A DNA stretch of 64,000 nucleotides from Shouchella sp047238345 (lineage in GTDB: Bacteria > Bacillota > Bacilli > Bacillales > Bacillaceae_D). A program made the translations under genes and the position numbers. Below the pieces are notes generated by a model that saw only the letters and a list, made by a program, of their open reading frames with translations, had not been told where the DNA came from and made no database searches. Positions 43,517 to 51,823 of this stretch are shown here, piece after piece. The stretch covers positions 2,604,001 through 2,668,000 of the forward strand of contig NZ_JBDFMQ010000001.1 of NCBI RefSeq assembly GCF_047238345.1. Reading direction: 5' to 3'. Position 1 is the first letter of the stretch; every line of letters begins with the position of its first letter.

Positions 43517-45991
43517 ATGAAATCTTTTCTATTTAATGTAAGACAGTCTTTTGAGCAAATGAATCAAAAGCTCTCAGACATTCAATTTTTTCACAAGGTA
43601 GGCATTACCTACCAAGTTATTTGGAATTTATTGCTCGTAGCACTTATCATAGGCTTTTTACTTATTGTCCTTGCAGGAGGGACCGCTGCGGGGTATTTCG
43701 CCTCGCTTGTTCACGACGAAGATGAGTATACAGAAGAAGACTTGCGCACGCACGTTGGCTCGTTAACAGAAACAAGTGAAATCTATTTAGCGAACGATGT
43801 GTATTTAGGGAAAATTCGCAGTGATGTCGAACGGGATATTATTACCTTAGATGATATTGCAGATGACGTAAAAACGGCCATTATCGCAACAGAAGATGAG
43901 CATTTTTATGAACATGAAGGCATCGTCCCTAAAGCACTGCTGCGAGCAACGATGCAAGAACTCTCCAATGCTTCTGTCCAAACGGGAGGAAGCACACTGA
44001 CCCAGCAGTTAATCAAGCAACAGGTTCTCTCCAATGAAGTCTCGTTCGATCGAAAAGCAACGGAAATTATGTTAGCTATGCGCTTAGAACACTTCATGAC
44101 AAAAGACGAAATTTTAGAGGCCTATCTAAACGTTGTACCATTTGGACGAAATGCTTCTGGTCGAAATGTAGAAGGTGTGCAGGCCGCAGCAATGGGCATC
44201 TTTGGCGTACCAGCCTCAGATTTAAACCTAGCACAATCTGCTTATTTAGCTGGAATGCCGCAAAGCCCGTTTGGGTATACGCCGTTTACTGGTGATGCAG
44301 AAGTAAAAGATGAAGACGGTTTGCAACCTGGATTTAATCGTTATCGCACCGTATTAAACCGTATGTACGAAAGTGGCTACATTGATCAAGAACAGCGTGA
44401 TGAAGCACTTGAGTATGATTTGGCAGCGGATTTTATTGAATACGCGCCTGATCCGATGGCGCGCAACCCAAGACTGACTTCTGAAATTCTTGACCGCGCT
44501 ACTGAAGCCCTTCTTTCTGTGGAGAAAGAAGCGTTTGAAGGCTGGGATCAACTAAGCGCGAGCGCGCAAAATTTAGAAGAAGAAGAAATGCGCACCGATG
44601 TCCGCAATCGCATCGAAAACGGCGGCTACAAAATTTCCACAACGATTGATGAAGACCTGTATGAGGCAATGAACGAAGCAGCTGGCGCTTCGGATTACTA
44701 TTTTGGCCCTAACAATAGTAGCGGAGACCGGGAAGAAGTTGGTGCTGTAATGATTGATAATCGTACAGGAGCGATTCTGAGCTTTGTCGGTGGTCGAGAA
44801 GAAGATTTAGATAACCAGTTAAATCATACAACTCGGTTACGATCGCCAGGGTCAACCATTAAACCGATTTTACCGTTTGCCGGCGCTTTGGAAGCTGGCG
44901 TCACCCAGCCTGGGCTAGTCATTCCCGATACACCGGATACGTATCGATCGAATGGGGACCCAATAGGGAACTTTGATTCACAGCACGCTGGCAATTTAAC
45001 TGTACGTGAATCTTTAATACGCTCACGAAATGTGCCGGCGGTTCGTGCTTGGTGGCATGTACCAGACGAGATGAAAACCCAGTTAATTGAATCGGCAGGT
45101 GTGACAGGTATGCCGCCATACGAAGCAGCCGCTATTGGCGGTGGCGGGGCAACCGTCGAACAAATGGTGTCTGCTTATACTGCATTTGCAAACGACGGCA
45201 CGCGTCCTGACGCTTATATGATTGAGAAAATCGAAACGTACGACGGAGAAGTCGTATATGAACACGAAAAAGAAGAATTTGACTTCGTAAGCCCGCAAAC
45301 AAACTATCAGTTAGTTGATATGATGCGTGATGTTGTCAATACAAGTGGTGGAACGGCGAGCCGTGTCCCAGGCTTGCTAAATTTCAGTGCCGATTGGGCA
45401 GGCAAGACCGGGACATCAAATCAAGACATTGACTCTTGGTTTATTGCCACAAACCCATACGTATCGTTAGGCGTATGGAATGGCTATTCAGGTAGCACAG
45501 AAGTTTCACTAGTAAATAGACACAACGGAATGGGTACTGGTGAACGCACACAAAACATCTGGGCAAATCTTGCCAATGCTGCTTATAGCGTTCAACCGAA
45601 TTTAATGACAGCAGAAGGAACCCGTTTCCAGCGTCCAGGAGGACTAACCGAGCGAAGCGTGTGTGGCTTAACAGGCGGTTCTTCTAATGCCATCTGTGAT
45701 GAAGAAGGGTTAGTGACAACCGATCTTTATGATAACGACATGCTTTCCCGTATTGATGGTCTTGCACCGTTTCAATCTGAACTAAAAAGTTCGATGCAAA
45801 GACAGCTTGAAGAATTAAGACAACGTCAATCTTCGGATGATGAGGGTGACGATGACGCTTCAGACAGTAGTGACGAATCTAGTTCAGATGAAGACGCAGC
45901 TGACGATGAAGACAGTAGCGATACTTCAACAGATGAAGAAACGGACGAAACGTCTTCGGACGAAAGCGAAACCGATAACGAAGACGACTAA
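43517..45991 (+). CDS. Class A penicillin-binding protein (transglycosylase/transpeptidase)
   Basis: 824 residues. A membrane anchor at about 33-62 is followed by a GT51 transglycosylase with TEDEHFYEHEG (catalytic Glu126) and GGSTLTQQLIKQ. The transpeptidase has the SxxK motif S446-TIK, SRN at 503-505 and KTGT at 630-633. Polymerises and cross-links peptidoglycan outside the membrane. The last 53 residues (from 772) are only S, D, E, T, A, G and N with no basic residue, an unusually acidic outer tail. RBS GGGGGG precedes ATG 43517. Confidence 0.93.
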   Translation: MKSFLFNVRQSFEQMNQKLSDIQFFHKVGITYQVIWNLLLVALIIGFLLIVLAGGTAAGYFASLVHDEDEYTEEDLRTHVGSLTETSEIYLANDVYLGKIRSDVERDIITLDDIADDVKTAIIATEDEHFYEHEGIVPKALLRATMQELSNASVQTGGSTLTQQLIKQQVLSNEVSFDRKATEIMLAMRLEHFMTKDEILEAYLNVVPFGRNASGRNVEGVQAAAMGIFGVPASDLNLAQSAYLAGMPQSPFGYTPFTGDAEVKDEDGLQPGFNRYRTVLNRMYESGYIDQEQRDEALEYDLAADFIEYAPDPMARNPRLTSEILDRATEALLSVEKEAFEGWDQLSASAQNLEEEEMRTDVRNRIENGGYKISTTIDEDLYEAMNEAAGASDYYFGPNNSSGDREEVGAVMIDNRTGAILSFVGGREEDLDNQLNHTTRLRSPGSTIKPILPFAGALEAGVTQPGLVIPDTPDTYRSNGDPIGNFDSQHAGNLTVRESLIRSRNVPAVRAWWHVPDEMKTQLIESAGVTGMPPYEAAAIGGGGATVEQMVSAYTAFANDGTRPDAYMIEKIETYDGEVVYEHEKEEFDFVSPQTNYQLVDMMRDVVNTSGGTASRVPGLLNFSADWAGKTGTSNQDIDSWFIATNPYVSLGVWNGYSGSTEVSLVNRHNGMGTGERTQNIWANLANAAYSVQPNLMTAEGTRFQRPGGLTERSVCGLTGGSSNAICDEEGLVTTDLYDNDMLSRIDGLAPFQSELKSSMQRQLEELRQRQSSDDEGDDDASDSSDESSSDEDAADDEDSSDTSTDEETDETSSDESETDNEDD

Positions 45992-46000
45992 TCAATATAA

Positions 46001-46034
46001 AAAAGCTCCAAGTGCTTAGGCACTTGGAGCTTTT
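46001..46034. terminator. Bidirectional terminator between the PBP and acsA genes
   Basis: AAAAGCTCCAAGTGC (46001-46015) pairs perfectly with GCACTTGGAGCTTTT (46020-46034). Confidence 0.88.
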
Positions 46035-46042
46035 GCTATGCA

Positions 46043-47752
46043 TTAATCTTCCATTGTCGATAAATCACCAGTTGGTAAGTCAAGCTCCCATGCTTTGAGC
46101 ACGCGACGCATAATTTTACCACTACGAGTTTTAGGTAAAGAGGAACGGAACTCCATCTCTCTTGGTGCCGCATGTGCAGCTAAGCCGGTTTTTACAAATT
46201 GACGAATCTCTTCTTTAAGCTCATCCGTCACTTCATACCCATCTCGAAGGGCGATAAATGCTTTAATGATTTCGCCACGAACAGGATCTGGTTTCCCAAT
46301 AACTCCGGCTTCCGCAACAGCTGGATGTTCCACAAGTTTACTTTCAACTTCAAACGGGCCAACGCGCTCCCCGGCAGTCATGATGACATCATCAATTCTT
46401 CCTTGGAACCAGAAATAGCCATCTTCATCCATGTAAGCAGAATCACCTGATACATACCAGCCAGCAATTTCAAAATAGCTTTTGAACTTTTGCTCATTAT
46501 TCCAAATGGTCCGCATCATAGACGGCCACCCAGCTTTAATCGCTAAATTACCCATTCGATTTGGAGGCAATTCATTTCCTTTATCATCAATGATCGCAGC
46601 GTGTACGCCTGGTATTGGTTTACCCATTGACCCTGGACGAATTTCCATTGCTGGATAATTACAAATCATTTGCGCCCCTGTTTCCGTCATCCACCACGTG
46701 TCGTGAATACGCTGATCAAAGACATTTTTGCCCCAACGAACGACTTCAGGGTTAAGAGGTTCACCTACACTTAGTACATGGCGTAATGACGATAAGTCGT
46801 ACTTTTTCACTAGTTCGTCCCCAGCACTCATTAACATTCTGAATGCGGTAGGTGCACTGTACCAAACCGTTACATTGTAGCGCTGAATCGTTTCATACCA
46901 ATCATTCGGAGAGAAACGCCCGCCTCTGACAACGTTTGTAATCCCCGCCAACCACGGTCCAAAAATTCCATATGACGTACCTGTTACCCAGCCTGGATCC
47001 GCTGTGCACCAATAAATATCGTCTTCTTTTAAATCCAGTACAATTTTTGCAGTATGGTAATGTTGGACCATCGCTTCATGGACATGCAACACACCTTTTG
47101 GTTTTCCAGTTGAACCAGACGTATAGTGTAAAATTAACCCGTCCTCTTTATCAACCCACTCAATTTCTAACTCATCCGATGCTGCTTCTAACCGTTTATT
47201 GAATTGAAGAAACGCACCATTGTCTTCATAGTTTTTATCGTCAACAAGTACTGCTTCTAGTTCTGGTAAATCGTTAAACGGCACACGCTCAAGTAAAGTT
47301 GGCGTAGTTACAAGTACTTTGGCGCCACTATCTTCAAGACGATCTTTTACTGCCCCTTCCATAAAGGCTTCAAATAAAGGTCCGACAATTGCCCCTAGTT
47401 TGACAGCTCCGAGTAAAGCAAAATATAGCTCTGGAGATCGAGGCATAAAAATAAATACACGGTCTCCCTTTTTAACTCCAGCTTCTTTTAACACATTGGC
47501 AGCTTTGTTTGAATACGCTTTTAACTCATTAAAGGTATAGCTTTCATCTCGACGTGCGTCACTATAGTAAAGCGCAATTTGATCCGCTTTTCCGTATTCA
47601 GCGTGGCGGTCAATGGCTTCATATGCTAAATTTAATTTTCCTGTATCATTCCAAGAAAAATGTTCTTTCACTTGATCCCAATCAAATTGTGCTTTTGCAT
47701 CTTCATAATTTTTTAGGTTGTATTGTCCATCAATAACAGGAAGCGCTTTCAT
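46043..47752 (-). CDS. acsA: Acetyl-CoA synthetase (AMP-forming)
   Basis: Activates acetate to acetyl-CoA. 569 residues of the ANL superfamily: YTSGSTGKPKGVLH P-loop, TWWMTETGAQ, and the C-terminal catalytic Lys546 in PKTRSGKIMRR. The equivalent B. subtilis lysine is acetylated by AcuA and deacetylated by AcuC, both encoded divergently next door. RBS AGGAGAGG lies upstream of ATG 47752. Confidence 0.97.
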   Translation of the reverse strand: MKALPVIDGQYNLKNYEDAKAQFDWDQVKEHFSWNDTGKLNLAYEAIDRHAEYGKADQIALYYSDARRDESYTFNELKAYSNKAANVLKEAGVKKGDRVFIFMPRSPELYFALLGAVKLGAIVGPLFEAFMEGAVKDRLEDSGAKVLVTTPTLLERVPFNDLPELEAVLVDDKNYEDNGAFLQFNKRLEAASDELEIEWVDKEDGLILHYTSGSTGKPKGVLHVHEAMVQHYHTAKIVLDLKEDDIYWCTADPGWVTGTSYGIFGPWLAGITNVVRGGRFSPNDWYETIQRYNVTVWYSAPTAFRMLMSAGDELVKKYDLSSLRHVLSVGEPLNPEVVRWGKNVFDQRIHDTWWMTETGAQMICNYPAMEIRPGSMGKPIPGVHAAIIDDKGNELPPNRMGNLAIKAGWPSMMRTIWNNEQKFKSYFEIAGWYVSGDSAYMDEDGYFWFQGRIDDVIMTAGERVGPFEVESKLVEHPAVAEAGVIGKPDPVRGEIIKAFIALRDGYEVTDELKEEIRQFVKTGLAAHAAPREMEFRSSLPKTRSGKIMRRVLKAWELDLPTGDLSTMED

Positions 47753-47936
47753 AATAGCTTCACACCTCTCCTTCTCTAATTTAGTTCATTATATACAAGA
47801 AACGTCTCGATTTCAATTGAATAATCTTATTAACTTTCTGAAGTTCGCATAAATTAGTAATCCTTCGCTTTTTACTGGGACGTGCTACCTTTCTGTAGTA
47901 TACTGTACGTGTAGAATGTTGACTTGAGGTGAAGCT

Positions 47937-48569
47937 ATGGACCATCCAAAGAAATTTATAAAAGAAGCCTTTTCTTTTGATTCAAAAACCCTCTATTTAG
48001 AAGGCCCATTAGAACCAGAAGCGATTGATGCTTTAGACTATCATGAGAAATTGGTTTCGTTTCGACCAGCTCAAGCGCAAAAAAAAGCATTAATGGAAAT
48101 CGCAGCACTTCCAGAAGGTCGCATTAACGTTATACGAGATGAGAATCAAATTGTAGGCTATGTGACGTTTGTTTACCCTGACCCTCTTGAACGTTGGTCA
48201 GAAGGAAAAATGGAAAATTTAATAGAACTAGGCGCAATTGAAATCGCACCAGAGTATCGCGCAAAAGGATTAGGAAAGCATTTATTGCGTTTGTCTGTAA
48301 AAGATTCAGCGATGGAAAACTATATTATTATTACAACAGAGTACTATTGGCACTGGGATTTAAAAGGAAGCGGCCTTGATGTTTGGGAATACCGCAAAGT
48401 AATGGAGAAAATGATGAATGCTGGCGGCTTAATTTGGTTCGCTACAGACGATCCAGAAATTAGCTCTCACCCAGCCAACTGCTTAATGGCAAGGATTGGC
48501 GCTAATATTGATCAAGCTTCTATGGAACAATTTGATCAACTGCGCTTCGTCAATCGTTTTATGTATTAA
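47937..48569 (+). CDS. acuA: Acetyl-CoA synthetase acetyltransferase AcuA (GNAT)
   Basis: 210-residue GNAT protein that acetylates and inactivates AcsA. The acetyl-CoA loop is APEYRAKGLGKHLL (Q/RxxGxG/A motif). RBS GAGGTG precedes ATG 47937. First gene of acuABC, divergent from acsA. The 184-bp intergenic region carries a possible -10 (TATACT, near 47900) but no clear operator. Confidence 0.93.
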   Translation: MDHPKKFIKEAFSFDSKTLYLEGPLEPEAIDALDYHEKLVSFRPAQAQKKALMEIAALPEGRINVIRDENQIVGYVTFVYPDPLERWSEGKMENLIELGAIEIAPEYRAKGLGKHLLRLSVKDSAMENYIIITTEYYWHWDLKGSGLDVWEYRKVMEKMMNAGGLIWFATDDPEISSHPANCLMARIGANIDQASMEQFDQLRFVNRFMY

Positions 48570-48612
48570 TCGGTACGAAAGGAGGTTTCGCTGCTTAGGC
48601 AGGTTTACACTT

Positions 48613-49266
48613 ATGAAATTACACTTAATTATGCGACAACACGTCCATACACTGTCTGAAACAGATACCATTCAAGATGCCATTGATTTAATGGCTAAGC
48701 AACAGATTCGACATATACCAATCGTCACTCATGAGATGCAAGTGGTAGGCATGTTATCGGATCGAGATATTCGAGACTGTCGCCCTTCAATTCTGTCTCC
48801 TGACTTTGATGAGACACTATTTTTGAAACCGATTACAACAATTATGTCTACTCCTGTTTTAACAGCTCACGAAGATGATGATGTTCAAGAAACAGCCAAA
48901 TTGTTTTATCAACATCGCATTGGCTGTTTACCAATTACAAAAGATGAGCGCCTAACAGGAATTATTTCTGAGTCCGATATTCTTTATAGCTTAACGTCAT
49001 TACTCGGGGCAGATCGACCTACGTCGGTTGTTGAAGTTTGCGTGCAAAATCATCCTGGAATGCTAGCTGATGTTGCCGCAATCTTTAAATCTATGAAGGT
49101 AAATATCATTAGTGCTGTTGCTTACCCTAGTCAAAAAGAAAACTACCATATGCTTTCGTTTCGTGTACAGACGATTGATCCGCGTAATGTGATACGCAAG
49201 CTAGCAGACAATGGATATGATGTATATGGACCTTCTCTTCCATCTATGGGAGGTGAGGCACGATGA
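48613..49266 (+). CDS. acuB: AcuB, tandem CBS and ACT domains
   Basis: 217 residues: two CBS domains (VHTLSETDTIQDAIDLM; TPVLTAHEDDDVQETAKLF) and a C-terminal ACT domain (PGMLADVAAIFKSMKVNI). Nucleotide or amino-acid sensing is likely; its role in acetoin or acetate use is unclear. The ATG at 48613 has only a weak RBS (GGCAGG), although a strong GGAGG stands 27 bases ahead at 48581. No start codon in this frame lies closer. Confidence 0.88.
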   Translation: MKLHLIMRQHVHTLSETDTIQDAIDLMAKQQIRHIPIVTHEMQVVGMLSDRDIRDCRPSILSPDFDETLFLKPITTIMSTPVLTAHEDDDVQETAKLFYQHRIGCLPITKDERLTGIISESDILYSLTSLLGADRPTSVVEVCVQNHPGMLADVAAIFKSMKVNIISAVAYPSQKENYHMLSFRVQTIDPRNVIRKLADNGYDVYGPSLPSMGGEAR

Positions 49267-50432
49267 CACAAGATCGAGCGGCATTTATTTATGGAGCCGA
49301 TGCGTATCCGTACAAGTTTAGTGAAACGCACCCATTCCACCCCCTACGATTGCAGCTTACGCATTCATTGCTAGACCAGATGGGGGCATTAGACAACACG
49401 ACCACCATAAGTCCAAAACGAGCAACAGATGACGAGCTAGCGCTCATTCATGATCCAAAATTTATTGAAGCGGTTAAAGAAGGTGGAGCTGGCACGCTTC
49501 AAAACGGAAAAGCAGAGACGTTCGGTTTAGGAACGGAAGATACACCTGTCTTTCCAAACATGCATGAAGCCTCTTCCTATTTAGTCGGTGGCACACTGGC
49601 TGCTTGTGATGCGGTCTTGCGAGATGGGTACCAACATGCCTTTCATTTAGGAGGCGGGTTACATCATGGCTTTCGAGGACGAGCTTCGGGATTTTGCGTG
49701 TATAACGATTCCTCTATTGCCATCGAATACATGCGCCAAACCTACAATGCTCGTGTGCTTTATATTGACACAGACGCTCATCATGGAGATGGGGTACAGT
49801 GGGCATTTTACGAGGACCCAGACGTCTGCACGTTAAGCATTCATGAAACGGGCCGTTATTTATTTCCTGGAACCGGACATGTAACGGAAAAAGGCTCTGG
49901 TAAAGGGTTTGGCTATTCGATTAACATTCCGCTAGACGCATTTACTGAAGATGAATCTTTTTTACATGCCTATAAAGAGTCATTACGAGAGGCTGTTGAC
50001 TTTTTTCGACCGGATCTTATCTTGACGCAAAATGGAGCCGATGCTCACTATTACGATCCACTCTCTCATCTTCACCTTTCTATTGATGCCTTTAAAGAAA
50101 TCCCGAGATTGGTGCATGAAATCGCTCATGAATATTGTGAGGGACGTTGGGTAGCAATTGGAGGAGGTGGCTATGACAAATGGCGTGTTGTGCCCCGAGC
50201 GTGGTCCTATATTTGGCTTGCGATGACGGAACAACTCCATCTTGCTGAGGGCGACATCCCAAAAACTTGGCTCGATCAATGGCAAAACCAAGCGACTGAA
50301 ATTCTGCCATCTACTTGGTCTGATCCAGCATTTCCAACTATTCCACGAAGAGCAGAGATTACGGAAAAAAATCGTCTCACTGTGGAAAAAGCCCTTTACC
50401 ATATTAGAAGAGAGCAGAATAAACAGTGTTAA
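49263..50432 (+). CDS. acuC: AcuC, histone-deacetylase-family protein
   Basis: 389-residue zinc deacetylase that removes acetyl groups from AcsA. Motifs: LGGGLHHGFRGRASGFCVYND (catalytic His pair), YIDTDAHHGDGVQ (metal), LTQNGADAHYYDPL, and AIGGGGYDKW. Start overlaps acuB by four bases (ATGA). Reverses the AcuA modification. Confidence 0.96.
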   Translation: MTQDRAAFIYGADAYPYKFSETHPFHPLRLQLTHSLLDQMGALDNTTTISPKRATDDELALIHDPKFIEAVKEGGAGTLQNGKAETFGLGTEDTPVFPNMHEASSYLVGGTLAACDAVLRDGYQHAFHLGGGLHHGFRGRASGFCVYNDSSIAIEYMRQTYNARVLYIDTDAHHGDGVQWAFYEDPDVCTLSIHETGRYLFPGTGHVTEKGSGKGFGYSINIPLDAFTEDESFLHAYKESLREAVDFFRPDLILTQNGADAHYYDPLSHLHLSIDAFKEIPRLVHEIAHEYCEGRWVAIGGGGYDKWRVVPRAWSYIWLAMTEQLHLAEGDIPKTWLDQWQNQATEILPSTWSDPAFPTIPRRAEITEKNRLTVEKALYHIRREQNKQC

Positions 50433-50436
50433 TTAT

Positions 50437-50463
50437 AAACCAGCCGTTTGTGGCTGGTTTTTT
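50437..50463 (+). terminator. Terminator after acuC
   Basis: AAACCAGCC (50437-50445) pairs with GGCTGGTTT (50452-50460), followed by T. Confidence 0.85.
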
Positions 50464-50468
50464 CTGAA

Positions 50469-50879
50469 TTAACTGGATGGGTACAATACTTTCAATGTTG
50501 CCGTTGAGCGTGAGATCAATACTCCATCCATCGTACGAATATAAGAATCAACCATTACGATTTTCTTTCCATCATTTATAATCGTACCTGTTGCACACAA
50601 GTTTTCACCTTTAAAAGCCGGCTTTACGTAATGAATGGAGAGATCGACCGTTACGCAATTCAAATTTGTTTCACAGCGAACGATCATACCGACTATATTG
50701 TCATGCATCGTGGCAATGACACCACCATGGATCGTACCATTCAAATTTAAATGGTCTTCTCTGACTTTTAATAGGAGCTGTCGCTCTACTGAATCATCTC
50801 CCAATTCAAATCCTAACGTTGTAAAGAACTTACTTCTAGTTAAAGTCGATTGAATCGATGCTTCCTCCCCGTTTCTCAC
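50469..50879 (-). CDS. PaaI-family hotdog thioesterase
   Basis: 136 residues with the hotdog signature HLNLNGTIHGGVIATMHD and a conserved VDLSIHYVKPAF strand. Hydrolyses acyl-CoA esters in general; the exact substrate is unknown. A longer frame exists, but the start GTG 50879 lies seven bases after AAAGGAGG and avoids overlap with the upstream SDR. Second gene of the sigma-54-dependent short operon; it could release CoA from dead-end acyl-CoAs of the neighbouring pathway. Confidence 0.82.
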   Translation of the reverse strand: MRNGEEASIQSTLTRSKFFTTLGFELGDDSVERQLLLKVREDHLNLNGTIHGGVIATMHDNIVGMIVRCETNLNCVTVDLSIHYVKPAFKGENLCATGTIINDGKKIVMVDSYIRTMDGVLISRSTATLKVLYPSS

Positions 50880-50898
50880 TGAGCGTCCTCCTTTCATG

Positions 50899-51666
50899 CT
50901 AAAGTGAACTGCCTCCGTCAACAGCAATCACTTGACCTGTAATATAATCACTTGCTGCAGACGCTAGAAATAACATGACCCCTATTAATGTTTCATCATC
51001 GCCTAATCGTCTCATCGGATTTTTAGCCGTAATCAACGCTTCATTTTCCTCTAAAACCCCTCTTGTCATTTTAGATGGAAAAAATCCCGGTGCAATCGCG
51101 TTTACGTGTATATTGTGAGCTGCCCATTTTCTAGCTAAATCCTTTGTAAAATGGAGGACTGCCGCTTTACTTGTACTATATCCAATGGCATTTAACACTT
51201 CTGGAGGTTCTGCACGCATGCCAGCTATTGAACTGACATTAATAATCTTGCCTCCACCGTTACGAATCATTTCTTTCCCTACCTGCTGGCTCATTAAAAA
51301 CGTGCCCGTTACATTTACATTCATCACTTTATTCCATGCATCCAGTGGCATCTTTTCAACCGCTTCTCCCCATGTAGCCCCACTATTATTAACTAAAATA
51401 TCGACTTTCCCATGTTGATCAATAACGCTCGTGAGAAGGGACTCGATTTGATCCAATTGCGTCACATCACACCCGTATCCAAATGCTTTGTACCCTTTTT
51501 CAGATAGCCACTTCGCCTTCTCTTCACACTGTTCTTTTTTTCTTGAACATAGAATGACGATACTGCCTGCACGAGCAAATGTTTCTGCGATTTGAAGCCC
51601 CAAACCTGTACTTCCTCCTGTAATGATGGCTACTTTTTGATTGATATTGAAGAGCCTATCTAACAT
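50899..51666 (-). CDS. SDR oxidoreductase (gluconate dehydrogenase/FabG-like)
   Basis: 255 residues. Rossmann motif TGGSTGLGLQIAETF, NNSGATW, catalytic Ser in INVSSIAGM, and Y-x3-K in YSTSKAAVLHF; C-terminus ITGQVIAVDGGSSL. ATG 51666 has AAGGAGG eight bases ahead. Directly downstream of a sigma-54 promoter, with the thioesterase behind it. Substrate unknown; a 3-hydroxyacyl-CoA or an alcohol are both possible. Confidence 0.88.
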   Translation of the reverse strand: MLDRLFNINQKVAIITGGSTGLGLQIAETFARAGSIVILCSRKKEQCEEKAKWLSEKGYKAFGYGCDVTQLDQIESLLTSVIDQHGKVDILVNNSGATWGEAVEKMPLDAWNKVMNVNVTGTFLMSQQVGKEMIRNGGGKIINVSSIAGMRAEPPEVLNAIGYSTSKAAVLHFTKDLARKWAAHNIHVNAIAPGFFPSKMTRGVLEENEALITAKNPMRRLGDDETLIGVMLFLASAASDYITGQVIAVDGGSSL

Positions 51667-51698
51667 ATACGATTCCTCCTTATCATATTGTTTTTCTA

Positions 51699-51714
51699 TG
51701 CAAAAATAATGCCA
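51699..51714 (-). promoter_or_regulatory. Sigma-54 promoter of the SDR-thioesterase operon
   Basis: TGGCATTATTTTTGCA: GG (-24) and GC (-12) are exactly ten bases apart, and TGGCA / TTGCA match the sigma-54 consensus. It is 33 bp upstream of the ATG of the SDR gene and next to a sigma-54 activator gene. Confidence 0.88.
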
Positions 51715-51740
51715 GATTGACTCCAACCCTTTACACGTGA

Positions 51741-51779
51741 AAAAGACGCTAAGACATGAGGAGTCTTACCATCTTTTTT
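51741..51779 (-). terminator. Terminator after the sigma-54 activator gene
   Basis: AAAAGACGCTAAGAC (51741-51755) pairs with GTCTTACCATCTTTT (51763-51777) with two mismatches, flanked by A/T runs; it isolates the activator transcript from the SDR operon. Confidence 0.65.
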
Positions 51780-51788
51780 AATTCAAAG

Positions 51789-51806
51789 TTGAATAAAATG
51801 ATTCAA
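51789..51806. promoter_or_regulatory. Inverted repeat, candidate upstream activator site
   Basis: TTGAAT-n6-ATTCAA spans 51789-51806, 75 bp upstream of the sigma-54 promoter of the SDR gene, a normal distance for an enhancer-binding protein. Its core AAAATGATTC recurs upstream of the thiolase promoter. Confidence 0.5.
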
Positions 51807-51823
51807 TTTTAACTTATATTCGG

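Noticed and set aside
47753..47936. cre-like TGAAATCG element between acsA and acuA
   Set aside because: The inverted repeat has the wrong spacing for a CcpA site and only weak similarity, so I do not list it.
48591..48660. Possible frameshift in acuB near its start
   Set aside because: The alternative frame after CTG 48591 ends early, and the frame from ATG 48613 reads a complete CBS-CBS-ACT protein that matches the family N-terminus.
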